Source: Seleniibacterium sp963677135 (GTDB lineage: Bacteria; Desulfobacterota; Desulfuromonadia; Desulfuromonadales; Geopsychrobacteraceae). Taken from it: a DNA stretch of 64,000 nucleotides. This document shows, one piece after another, positions 52,036 through 62,343 of this stretch. The notes beneath the pieces were generated by a model. The model had not been told where the DNA came from. It did not search any database and was given only the letters and a program-made list of their open reading frames with translations. Each line of letters opens with the position of its first letter. Within the stretch, counting starts at the first letter, position 1. The position numbers and the translations under genes are program-made. The stretch spans positions 1-64,000 of the forward strand of contig CAXXLS010000002.1 in the NCBI GenBank assembly GCA_963677135.2, written 5' to 3'.

Positions 52036-53045
52036 GGCCTGGACTGGCCGGGGGCGGGGCTGGGGCTGAGCTGAACGGTCACGGGCATGCCAAGGCGAAG
52101 CTCGTTTTGCGGGTCCTCTACCTGAATCCGTAGTTCGTAGACCAGCTTGGTTCGCAGGTCGCTGGTCTCGACATTCCGGGGGGTGAATTCGGCAACCGGA
52201 GAAATGAAGCCAACCTGACCGGGAAAGATGCGGTCAGGCCAGGAGTCGCTCCGGATACCGACTGTCAGCCCCTCCCTGATACGACCCAGATCCGGTTCGC
52301 TGATGTAGCAGCGGGCCCACTTGGGTGTTGTCAGGGCGAGAACGAAAACCGGTTGTGACGGGCCGGCCAGCTCGCCGGGTTCAAGCAGCCGGCTCTGGAT
52401 GATGCCGGCCGCCGGCGCTTTGAGAACAGTGTCCGCCAGCCGGGCCTGCAGGTAGGCAACCTGAGCCTGGTCGCCATCAAGAACAGCCCGGGCCTGGGCG
52501 ATGTCCTCGGCGCGCGATCCTTCGAGGGCCAGGTCCAGGGCCAGCTGCAGCCCTTTGAGCTGGGCGGTTTCAACCGCCAGAGTGGTTCTGGCGTTATCCC
52601 TGGTCTGGGCGCTGCTGGCACCGAGACGGGCGGTTTTCTCAAGGCGGTCAAGGGTTTCACGGGCATTGGCGATCTTGCTTCGGACCATGGCGATGTTGGT
52701 CCGGATCTGGTCAATTTCCTGGGGACGGGGGCCCTTTTCCAGACGCCTGACAACCTGTGCCTGGGCCCTGACCTGGGCTCGGGCCTGCCTTAACTGCTGC
52801 TCGAGACGGGTGTTGCGCAACCTGGCAAGAACCTGCCCCTCGGAGACCAGGTCTCCTTCCTCGGCCAGGATTTCGGCAACGATGTCCTGTTCGGGAAAGA
52901 CCAGTCTGGCGTCGCGCCTTTCGATATTGCCATAAAGCACCAGCTGCCGGCGGTCCGGGTCACCGTGGTTTTGCCACCAGGTGGCGCAGAGCCCGGCGCC
53001 GGCCAGAATCAGAAGCAAGAGGATCAGGAGAAATTTTCTGCCCAT
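52032..53045 (-). CDS. ybhG: HlyD-family membrane fusion protein, YbhG-like
   Basis: A 337-residue periplasmic adaptor anchored by an N-terminal helix (KFLLILLLLILAGAGLCATW). It has a lipoyl-like half (about 40-75), a long coiled-coil hairpin (about 80-205, rich in Gln, Arg and Ala) and a barrel domain with KAPAAGIIQSRLLEPGELAG near 220. It would connect the ABC permeases to an outer-membrane channel. It is the first gene of the four-gene operon; the 182 bases upstream (53046-53227) show no clear promoter. Confidence 0.9.
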   Translation of the reverse strand: MGRKFLLILLLLILAGAGLCATWWQNHGDPDRRQLVLYGNIERRDARLVFPEQDIVAEILAEEGDLVSEGQVLARLRNTRLEQQLRQARAQVRAQAQVVRRLEKGPRPQEIDQIRTNIAMVRSKIANARETLDRLEKTARLGASSAQTRDNARTTLAVETAQLKGLQLALDLALEGSRAEDIAQARAVLDGDQAQVAYLQARLADTVLKAPAAGIIQSRLLEPGELAGPSQPVFVLALTTPKWARCYISEPDLGRIREGLTVGIRSDSWPDRIFPGQVGFISPVAEFTPRNVETSDLRTKLVYELRIQVEDPQNELRLGMPVTVQLSPSPAPGQSRP

Positions 53046-53227
53046 GGAGAAATCCGTCGCATGTTGGCGTTCATACCGATGGGAGCCGAAACCAGGCCGG
53101 AATGACCCCGTTACGGTTCTCTTCTAAAGTATACTCCCGGATTGGATGGGCGTCGATTTTCTTTGTTTCAGACGGGGGGCGCAGGGCGACAGGGACTTCC
53201 TGTCCGGTTGCGGCCTGCCGAGGAAGG

Positions 53228-55000
53228 TCAGGAATCCTTGCGTTCGCTTTCGGGAATCTCCTTGAACCAGGGCTGGTCCCCGTAAAGCTGTTCGGCACAG
53301 TCATGACAAAGGCCATGACTGAACAGGGCGTCGCTGTGCTTTTGGATGTATTCCTCCAGTTTGTTCCAATAACCCTGGTCGTCCCTGATTTTCTTGCAGG
53401 AGGCGCAGATGGGCAGAATCCCCTGGAGGGTCAGAATCTCCTCCTGGGCCTCCTTGAGCTCCCTTAAGTCCCTGACCACAGCCACCCTGACCCGTTGCCC
53501 CTTGTAGGTAAAGGAGCGGCCCTGGATACTGACCGGAAAACTGGTGCCGTTTTTATCGACCAGCAGCGTTTCGTAAGGGTCAGTATAATTGTTGCGGATT
53601 CTTTCGCTGACCAGGTCCCGTTGGACAGGATCGACAAAGGCGAGGACATCCCGGCCGGTGATCTCGGCAACGGAGCGATCAACCATCCGGGCCATCGAGC
53701 GGTTCACCTCGATAATCTTTCCACCGGCAATAAACACGATCCCTTCTACCGTCGCATCGGACAGGCTGCGGAAGCGATTCTCCCTCTCGGCGATCTCCTG
53801 GTTCGACTGGCTGAGTGCGGCGGTCCGTTCGCTGACCAGCTGCTCCAGGTGGTCCCGGTGCTGAACGAGTTCGCTTTTGGCCTTGTGCAGGCGGTTGCGA
53901 TTGACGAACAGGTAGATGATCATCGCCATCTGGATGGTGATGAAGACGATGCCGGCAATAAGATGGGGATAGTATTCTTTCAAAAGTTTCGGCGGGCGAT
54001 TGATGATCAGGGCTGCGGACGGCAGCCTGGTTTGATCCACCTGCCACCGATCAAGAGCGGCCCAGTCAAAGATGTAGCGCATGGGGGTCAGGTCGATCTC
54101 CCGGAGAGCGGCGTCCGGATTTCCAAGAAGCTCTCCCAAAAATTGCCCTTCGGCAGTCTGGCTGATGACATAACCACCGACGACCCCGCTGCCCAGCAGG
54201 TTTTCGAGATAAGTATAAATCGGTATCCGCGAGCTCTGCGCCAGGGATTCGGCAACTTCGTATGGGCTCAGGCTGACGCCCTGGCCATCGGAAAACATCA
54301 GGACGAAGAAGGCCGCGGTATTGTTTTCGGGCGTTGCCGACAGGCGTGCTCTGACGGTCTCCAGGGGCAGATCAACGAGATATTCGATGGCGATGGCGGG
54401 AGCCAACTCGGCAAGGGCCGTCTTTATCGCGGCCAGCCGTCCGGCAGCGACACTGTTTTCCGTGGAGCCGATAACGAGGAGCCGGTCCGGATTTTGGATG
54501 GCCAGCATTTCCGCTACGGACTTTTTGAAGTCCGTTCTGACCCCGATGACCGCATGAAGGTTCTGGGGGACCAACTGCAGGGTGCCTGGCTTCTGGAGGT
54601 AGATGCGCCTGGCGTCGGGAAAAAGGTCCGGGTAGCGATTAAGAAAGATACTGGCGTCATCGGCCCAGGCGACAATGAAATCGAGGGGGACCCCCCGGAA
54701 CTTTTTATCCAGGTAAGCGGCGTATATGTCGTGAAACCCCTTGTCCCGAATCCGGGAAGCATACATGAATTCGTAGAAGAACTCATGCTGCCGGTGGTCT
54801 TTCTTCAGCCCCAGTTCGAGCCCCTTCTCCAGTTGGTCCTGAACGGTATACTGCTTTTCGCAGGAGGAGATGAACAGAATTCTGATCTGGTGTGATTGCC
54901 CGTCGCCAGATGGCGGAGCTGCAGAAGCCGGCAGGCTGATCCGGGCCACCAGGTAAAGGGAAAGCAGTAATGTGCAGGTGCAGGTGAAAAAACGAACCAT
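53228..55000 (-). CDS. Periplasmic-binding PAS sensor with C-terminal double CxxC module, no kinase
   Basis: From ATG 55000 the protein (590 aa) has a signal peptide (MVRFFTCTCTLLLSLYLVAR), a periplasmic ABC-substrate-binding-like domain (about 40-335), a membrane helix (about 350-370), a short coiled coil, a PAS domain (about 415-530) and a 50-residue tail with PICASCKKIRDDQGYW and HGLCHDCAEQLYG. That tail, with two CxxC pairs, recurs in signal proteins of related bacteria but has no known function. There is no HisKA, HATPase, GGDEF or methyl-accepting domain, so its output is unclear. It lies between a hybrid kinase and an exporter operon and may be part of their control (inference). Confidence 0.83.
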   Translation of the reverse strand: MVRFFTCTCTLLLSLYLVARISLPASAAPPSGDGQSHQIRILFISSCEKQYTVQDQLEKGLELGLKKDHRQHEFFYEFMYASRIRDKGFHDIYAAYLDKKFRGVPLDFIVAWADDASIFLNRYPDLFPDARRIYLQKPGTLQLVPQNLHAVIGVRTDFKKSVAEMLAIQNPDRLLVIGSTENSVAAGRLAAIKTALAELAPAIAIEYLVDLPLETVRARLSATPENNTAAFFVLMFSDGQGVSLSPYEVAESLAQSSRIPIYTYLENLLGSGVVGGYVISQTAEGQFLGELLGNPDAALREIDLTPMRYIFDWAALDRWQVDQTRLPSAALIINRPPKLLKEYYPHLIAGIVFITIQMAMIIYLFVNRNRLHKAKSELVQHRDHLEQLVSERTAALSQSNQEIAERENRFRSLSDATVEGIVFIAGGKIIEVNRSMARMVDRSVAEITGRDVLAFVDPVQRDLVSERIRNNYTDPYETLLVDKNGTSFPVSIQGRSFTYKGQRVRVAVVRDLRELKEAQEEILTLQGILPICASCKKIRDDQGYWNKLEEYIQKHSDALFSHGLCHDCAEQLYGDQPWFKEIPESERKDS

Positions 55001-55259
55001 AATCCGATCCCGATGGGGAGACGCGCTGCAGGGCCTTTCTGCTCCTACTATAGCGAAGGGGGGCGCGGCATGCGACAAGAATCAGGGTGCCGCCAGGGAT
55101 AAATTTTTCCGTGCCGGAGAAAATACCTGAAATTCAGGCAGAAAGCGATTTCGGATAAGGTTTGCCACGACTGGCCGCGACCTCTGGCCACGGTTGCCGG
55201 AACGGCGGATGCCGGGACAAAGTATCAGGCGATTGAGACGGCAGAGTCGCCTTGGGCCG

Positions 55260-57737
55260 TCAGCCTGCCAGAGCGTCCTTGACGGCCCTGGCGAGCTGCT
55301 CCTGGGTATAGGGTTTGTACATGAAACTGTGCGCTCCCAGGCTCAGGGTCTCCCTGACATCGTCACTTTCCGAAAAACCGCTGACGATAACCGCTTTCTG
55401 CCCGGGGTTGAGTTTCACGATTTCAGCGTAGGTCTGGCGTCCGTTCAGCCCCGGCGGCATGAGCATGTCGATCACCAGCAGGTCCGGCCGGTTGGTGCGC
55501 AGGTAGTCGACGGCCTGTTCGCCGCTGCTGACGGCCGTCGCCCGGTAGCCGCTGGCTTCGAGCATGCGGCAGGCGATATCGCGCATGTGAGGTTCATCGT
55601 CAACGACCAGGATATGTTCTCCGTTGCCCGTTGCCTCCGGCATGGTCTCGTGGTCTTCGGCAAAAATCTGTTCCGCATCGGCGACCGGGAAGTAGAGGCG
55701 GAAAGAACTTCCCTGCGGAGTACTGTCGACCTGGATCCTGCCGTTGTGATCCTGAACGGTATTCCAGACCACCGCCAGGCCCAGCCCCGTTCCGCTGCGC
55801 CCCAGGGCTTTCTTGGTGTAAAAGGGCTCGAAGATATGGTCGAGATCATCCCGGGCGATGCCCGTGCCGGTATCGGTGATCTGCAGCAGAACATGATCGC
55901 CGGTTGCCGGAGTCGGGGCTGGGGCGTCTTTGCCGTTGCCGGGCACGTTGGTGGTCGCAATCCCGATGGTTCCGGCACCGTCTATCGCTTCGACCGCGTT
56001 ATTGACCAGGTTCATCAGGATTTTCTTGATATGAACCGGGGAGGCCGAGATGATGTCGAGGCTTCTGTCCAGGTCGAGCCTGATCGCGATCTCCGGATAG
56101 GTTTTCTGCAGTTTTCCGAATTCAGGAGAGTCCAGGTACTCCTCCACCAGGTCGTTGAGATTCACCGGCACCCTGGTACTCGCCGCCCCCTTGGCGACCG
56201 TCAGCAGGTCGGCCACAACAGCAGCCGCACGTCTGCCGGCGTCACGGACGATTCGCAGCGGTTTGTGCAGCTCACTGTGTTCCGGCAGCTTTTTCAGGAT
56301 CAGTTCGGGATAGCCGGTGATCGCCGCCAGGATATTGTTCAGATCATGGGCGACCCCGCCCGCCATCAGTCCGATGGCTTCCATTTTCTGGGCCTGTTGC
56401 AGCTGCTTTTCAAGGTGCTGTTTCTCCCGGGCGGCCTGTTTCAGTTCGGTAATGTCTTCGGAGATGCCGATCAGGTGGGTCGGCTCCCCCTCCTTGTCGA
56501 GCAGGGGGATTTTCCGGGTATGCATGATCCGTTTGCCGAGATGGCGGGTCTGCAGCGATTCCTCGGGGATCTCGACCAGGGTCCTGCTGGCGAGAACCTC
56601 GCGATCAATGCTGGTAAAACGATCGGCCTCCTCCGGTTGGAACAGGTCGAAGTCGCTCTTGCCGATAAGCTGCTGGCGGGGATGCCGGTAATGGCTTCCC
56701 CCGCTTTGTTGAACAGCACGAATTTTAACTCTTTGGCCTCCTTCACGAAGATGATATTCGGAATGTTTTCGAGAATGGCATCGAGAAAATTCTTGTTTTC
56801 GTTCAACTCGGCGGAGTATTTCTCCGCCCGCTCCAGGGCCAGTCTGGTTTGATTCTTGATCAGCGATTCGTGGTGCTGCCAGAGAAACACAAGAATCCCC
56901 CCGGCGAGAGCCAGGACACCGCCGAAGAACAGGATCCAGCGCTGATTGGGGGAGGGTTGCTGCCACCCCTGCAGGGGGATGCCGGCCAGTTGCCAGCTGC
57001 CGCCGGGGATGACCACGTCCATAGTGAGGGGCGTGGCGTTAAAAACCTCTTCCTCCCCGGCAATGAAGCCCCCCTGCTCCCCCCGGCCGTCGGTTCCCCT
57101 GAGGGCCATCCGGAGGTTCCGGTCCGCATGGGAAAACCCCGCCCTGTCCAGAATCTTCTGCTGGTCGATGACAATGCTGGCCAGCCCCCAGTAGACTGGC
57201 TCCTGTTTCGGGTCAGGGGCGGGGATGAAAATCGGGGTCCGGCAGATAAAGGCCCGCCCCCCCTGGACCAGTTCGACCGGACCGGCAATGATGGTTTTTC
57301 TGCTGTCAATGGCCTTTTTGACAATCGGCCACTGCTGGCTGTTCTGTTCGTAATTCAGGCCCAGGGCGTTCTCGTTCCCTTCCAGGGGGTGCACGAAGGA
57401 CAGGATATTGCCCGGGGCGATGCCGATATTGATGATGAAGTTCGGATTGCGCAGGATTTCGTCGGCGATGGTGTGAAAAATACTCGGGTCGAGATGGGGG
57501 TAAGCGGTAATGAAGGCCGTCAGACCGCGGGTCAGGTATACGTTGTCATTGATCCCGGTTTCAAGACCGGCGCGGACCTGGCCAAGTTCGCTGATCACCT
57601 CGGCCTTCAGGGTTTGCTGGAAAGCGCTGACTGTCCAGGTAGGCCAGCCCCAGGGTCAGACAGATGATCAGCAGGCAGACGCTGATGCTCACCGCCCAGG
57701 TGAGCCTGGCTATGCGAACGGGTTCGTGTTGGCTCAT
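55260..57737 (-). CDS. Hybrid CHASE-PAS histidine kinase with receiver (two single-base indels)
   Basis: From ATG 57737 the order is: membrane helix (about 10-30), periplasmic CHASE domain (about 55-235), second helix (about 255-275), PAS (about 305-425), HisKA with GGVAHDLNNILAAITGY, HATPase with NLVNNAVEAI and GTGLGLAVVWN, and a C-terminal receiver with LVVDDEPH, IDMLMPP and MYKPY, all intact. Two breaks are visible: one extra base at 57619-57620 and one missing base in the G run at 56678-56681 (plus strand). Correcting both gives 825 residues. Regulatory target unknown; it could phosphorylate its own receiver and a separate partner. The 259 bases to the next gene contain a weak TATAGT on the minus strand. 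Confidence 0.82.
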
Positions 57738-58005
57738 TTTAAATACTGGAGTCCTGTCATCGTGCCGGAGGGAGGGATACAGTAAACAGCTTATCAAAAT
57801 ATTGTCCCGGCGCCAGCATCGGCAGGTGAATAGAGTAAAAAGTCATCCTTCTGATCCTTTTCATGTCTCATGGTCCAAGAACTCCTCAGGTGTTCTCATC
57901 TCCCACTGTGACCATCGAGGCATAAAAGTTCATAAAAATTGAACAAGAAAAATATAAGAACGCGATATGCTTTGAAAGTGGGACTTGTGTTGCTCTTTGA
58001 GTGGG
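57738..58005. other. Intergenic region between RND gene end and kinase start
   Basis: These 268 AT-richer bases carry the start region of the hybrid kinase and the 3' end of the RND transcript. I see no ORF with a ribosome site, no strong hairpin and no RNA gene. Confidence 0.5.
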
Positions 58006-61000
58006 TCAATGTTCCCTGGCGTGGCGCGGCGAAAATCCCATCAGCCTGCGGACATCCTCCAGGATAAGGTACAGAACCGGAATCAGCAACAGGGTAATTC
58101 CGGTGGCGAACAGAATCCCGAAGCCCAGGGAGATGGCCATCGGGACCAGGAATTTGGCCTGGACGCTGGTTTCCAGGATCATCGGCATGAGTCCGAAAAA
58201 GGTCGTCAGGGACGTCAGCAGAATCGGTCGGAACCGCCGCATTCCGGCAGCGACGATGGCGTCGTGAATGGTCATTCCGGCGCGCCGGTTGACATTGGCC
58301 TGGTCGATGAGAAGCAGCGAGTCGTTGACCACAACTCCGGACAGGGCCACCAGCCCGAACATGCTCAGAAGGCTCAGATTGTAGCCCATGATGATGTGCC
58401 CCAGGACCGCGCCGATCATTCCGAAGGGAATCGCGGCCATGATCAGCAGCGGCTGACTGTAACTGCGAAAAGGGATGGCGAGCAGGGCGAAAATGGCGAT
58501 GAGGGCCAGCTGAAACCCTTTCATCATGCTGCCGAGAGACTCCCTGCGTTCCTTTTCCTCCCCTTCCATGTCCCAGCTCAGACCGGGATAGTCGGCCTCC
58601 AGTTGCGGCAGCACCCTGGTTTTCAAATCGCCGATGATCTGTTGGGCGTTGGCAGTGTCGTCGTCGACGGACGCGGACACGTTGATGACCCGTTTGCGAT
58701 CAGTGCGGTTGATCTTGGAGAACCCTTCTCCTTCGATAATCTCGGCCGCCTGGATCAGGGGGATCTCGTTACCGCCGGCAGTGCGGATGCGCATGGTTTC
58801 GAAGTTCCACAGCCTGCGCCGCTCGTCTTCCGGGTAGCGGACCATGACCTTGAGTTCGTTTCTGCCCCGCTGCAGGCGCAGTGCTTCGGCGCCATAGAAG
58901 GCGGACCGGACCTGACGGGCCAGGTCGGTTTCGGTAATGCCCAGGGTGCGGGCCGCCGGTTTCAGCTTGAGTTTGATCTCCTGCTTCCCTTTCGAGTAGG
59001 TATCCTCGATATCGCTGGCCCCCTGATATTCAGCGAGGGCGGTGCGGATGCGCTCTGAGGCCTTCTCCAAGACCGAAAATTCCTGGTGGGCGAGCTGAAT
59101 GTCGATGTTGGCACCGAGGCGGACCAGGTTCGATCGGAAGGTCAGGGAGTCGAGACCGGGAATGTTGCCGATTCTACTGCGCCAGGCATTGGAAATCTGG
59201 GTGGCGGGAAAGCCCCGTTCCGCGCTCTCGGTCAGGAACATGGAGATATTGGCGAGGTTGCTCGCGGTGGCCGTTGAGGTCCCTCCCGGCCCGCCGCTGG
59301 CGACGTTGCCGCCGACCAGGCTGTAGACATTGCGCAGAATGCTTTTGCCGGCCGGCAGTTGGGCGGTCAAATTCGGCGACGGTTTCCATCCCTCTGGCGA
59401 GGATCATGTCGGCGATTTCCCCGGTTTTACCGATCGGGGTGCCTTCGTTCATCTGGATGGCTACGGAAATGCGGTCGCCATCGACTTCCGGCATGAAAGT
59501 AAAGCGGACCAGGCCGTTTTTGACAATCCCGAAGGTCAGCATCAGTGCCGCAATGCCGATGGCCAGGGAGGCGTAGCGAAAATGAAGGTTCAGTTCCAGA
59601 ACCTTCTGGTAGGGCCCGGCAACCAGCCAGTGCAGACCGCGGCCGAACCAGGTGCGGACGCGGTCGAGAAGGCCGACCATGCCGCCCCTCCCGGATCTCG
59701 CCCTGCCGAAGCTCAGGTGGGCGGGAAGGACCAGCAGCGATTCGACCAGGGAGGTGAGCAGCAGGGTGATGACGATGACCGGGATGACGCTGATGAATTT
59801 TCCCATCATTCCGGAGACGAAGACCAGGGGCAGAAAGGCGGCCACGGTGGTCAGGATGGAAAAGGTCACCGGTATCGCTACTTCCAGGGCGCCGTCAACG
59901 GCAGCCCGGGCATAGGGTTTTCCCTGCTGGCGGTGTTCGAAAATATTCTCGCCGACGACGATGGCGTCATCGACCAGGATGCCCAGGGCCAGAATGAAGG
60001 CGAACAGGGAAACCATGTTGATGGACACGCCCAGCCAGGGCATCAGGAACAGGGTGCCGAAAAAAGAGATCGGAATGCCCAGCATGACCCAGGCCGCCAG
60101 CTTGATCTCAAGGAACAGGCCCAGGATGATGATGACCAGGATCAGGCCGAGCAGAGCATTTTTCTGCAGGGTATCCATGCGGCTGTTGAATATTTCGGTG
60201 GTATCGTTCCAGATCGCCAGGTTGAGGCTGGCCGGCAGCTGCCGACGTTTGTTTTCAACGTAGCTGATGACGCGCTCTGAAATGTCGGTCGGTTTCTGGT
60301 CGCCGATCCGGAAGACCTGGACCATGGCCGCAGGCTGGCCGTCAAAGCGGCCGTAATTGTCGCTGTCTGCGAATCCGTCCACAACCTTGGCGATGTCACC
60401 GAGGCGCACCCTGGTTCCGTCGGGGTTCGCCCGAATGACGATATCTTCATACTCCGGCCCCCAGTAGCGGCGTTCCTTGGTCCGCAGCAGGATCTCTCCG
60501 GCTGCGGACTTGACCGTTCCAGCGGGCAGGTCGAGGGACGCCGCATTGATGGCTGCGGCCACCTGGCCCAGGGTCAGGTTGTAGCGGCGCAGGGTGTTTT
60601 CCGGAATTTCGACGGTCATTTCCAGATCCTTGACGCCGCTGAGCTCGACCTGGGGTGATATCCGGCAGGTTGAGCAGTTCGTCGCGGATGCTTTCGGCCC
60701 GCTCACGCAGGACATGATCACCCACCTCGCCGTAGATGACCACGGAAATCACCTCGCGGCGGTTGGTCATCTTGGTGATGACAGGTTTTTCCGCTTCTTC
60801 CGGAAAGGTTGTAATCCGGTCGACCTCGCTCTTGATATCCTGAAGAACCAGATCGACGTTTTCATGACTGTAAATTTCAGCGATGACGGTCCCCGCGCCT
60901 TCCGTCGCAGTGGCTTTGAGTTGTTTGATGCCGTCGACGGCGGTGAGGGCTTCCTCGATCTTGATGAGAATCCCTTCTTCGACCTCCTCGGGGCCGGCGC

Positions 61001-61160
61001 CGGGGTAGGCAACGCTGACGGAGACCCGGTCCAGGGAGACTTCAGGAAAAATCTCCTGTTTGATCGAGGGGGCCATGATCAGGCCGCCGATGATCAGGAT
61101 CAGCATGAGCAGGTTTGCAGCGACGTGATTGCTCGCCATCCATTTGACTGCGCCGTTCAT
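58006..61160 (-). CDS. RND-family efflux transporter inner membrane subunit (two single-base frameshifts)
   Basis: A 1050-residue AcrB/MdtB-type pump after correction. Visible are the first helix (ASNHVAANLLMLILIIGGL), periplasmic porter segments, TM4 with the proton-relay acids in LGILVDDAIVVGENIFEHR, and a C-terminal LVALSGVVVNDSLLLIDQAN. Extra bases at 60652-60655 (join at NLPDI-TQVELSGVKDLEM) and 59361-59363 (join at EFDRQLPAGKSI) break the frame into three pieces as printed. Start ATG 61160 directly follows the fusion-protein stop. It exports drugs, bile-like compounds or metals; the substrate is not readable. Confidence 0.87.
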
Positions 61161-62342
61161 TTACGGTTTCTCCGCGACCACCGGCCGCAGCAGCATGCCG
61201 TCGGCAACGCCAGGAAGGCTGGTCAGGATCAGCCGCTCCCCGGGGGCGATCACATCGGGAATGATAACCTGGTCCCTCTCCCGGCGGATGACGTCCACCT
61301 TGCGGGTCGCCAGCCGGTTCTCCGGGTTCGCCAGCCAGATGACGTCACCCGTTCGCAGGGCCTGCCGGGGGATCTTCATCACCCTGTCGAGGGTGGCCCC
61401 CTCGATGTCGAGTTCGACAAAGAGCCCCTGGGCCAGGACCGGACCGGAGTCCGTTCCGGTCTGCCGGTAAGGGTCCTTGACGGTCACCACCAGGGTGGCC
61501 ATCCTGCTGTCAGGATCGATTTCGCCAAGGCTGCGGGTGATCTGTCCGGACCAGGTCCGGTCCGTATATTCGGGAGCCCTGATCGTCACTCTGCTCCCGA
61601 CCTCTTCAGCGCTGCGGGGGATCTTGAGCCAGCGCAGGTCGGAGATGCCGAGGGGGACATGGATCTCGGCGTAATCCGTCCCGGCAAAGACCGCGATGGT
61701 GCTGCCGGTATTGAGATACTGGCCCAGGTCGACCTGCTCCTCGCGGATGCGGCCGTTAAAGGGCGCCCTGATCTCGGTGCGTTCCAGGTTCAGTCGGGCC
61801 TTGTTCAGGGAGGCCCGGGCGGCGGCGAGAACGGCCTGCTGCTGTTTCAATTGCAGCTCCCGGGTGACCAGGGGACCCGGCTCCCCTTTGCCGGAAAACT
61901 CGACGGCGTCCCATTCGGCGCGGGCAACTCTGGCCTGCTCCTGTTCCGTCGCCAGAGCCACTTCGGCCTGGGCGACCTCGGCTTTGGCCTGTTCGATGGC
62001 CAGCTGGTAATCATCCGGCTCAATTCTTAACAGCAGGTCGCCTTTCCAGAATCGACCTCCCGCGACCAGGCGGTTGGAGAGCCAGCTGATACGGCCGCTG
62101 ACCTGGGGCGTCAGGGTGATCTGGCGCTTGGCCTTGACCGTTCCGGTCGCCGCGACCATGAGGGTGTGGGACGCGGGAAAAACCTCGGTCACCTCGACCA
62201 GGGTCCCCTGCACCACCGGGGGATGACGTTCTGGCGCGGGCTTCAGGTTGCCGAGCATCTTCAGGGCGAAAACGGCTACCGCAATAACCAGCAGTGGCAG
62301 AAAGACTTTCAGGAGGCGATGCTTTTTGGTGGTTTGGTCCAT
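61161..62342 (-). CDS. RND efflux membrane fusion protein
   Basis: A 393-residue adaptor with an N-terminal anchor (LLKVFLPLLVIAVAVFALKML), lipoyl halves (about 65-100 and 190-225), a coiled-coil hairpin (about 105-185) and beta-barrel plus membrane-proximal domains to the end. TPQVSGRISWLSNRLVAGG and IRAPFNGRIREEQVDLGQYL are the classical flanking segments. The stop touches the pump start, so the two are coupled. It joins the pump to the outer-membrane channel encoded just upstream. Confidence 0.93.
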   Translation of the reverse strand: MDQTTKKHRLLKVFLPLLVIAVAVFALKMLGNLKPAPERHPPVVQGTLVEVTEVFPASHTLMVAATGTVKAKRQITLTPQVSGRISWLSNRLVAGGRFWKGDLLLRIEPDDYQLAIEQAKAEVAQAEVALATEQEQARVARAEWDAVEFSGKGEPGPLVTRELQLKQQQAVLAAARASLNKARLNLERTEIRAPFNGRIREEQVDLGQYLNTGSTIAVFAGTDYAEIHVPLGISDLRWLKIPRSAEEVGSRVTIRAPEYTDRTWSGQITRSLGEIDPDSRMATLVVTVKDPYRQTGTDSGPVLAQGLFVELDIEGATLDRVMKIPRQALRTGDVIWLANPENRLATRKVDVIRRERDQVIIPDVIAPGERLILTSLPGVADGMLLRPVVAEKP

Positions 62343-62343
62343 G

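Noticed and set aside
59330..60280. Plus-strand frame of 316 codons opposite the RND gene
   Set aside because: The composition (His, Gln, Asp, Gly repeats) is that of an antisense shadow; the RND sequence on the minus strand is unmistakable.
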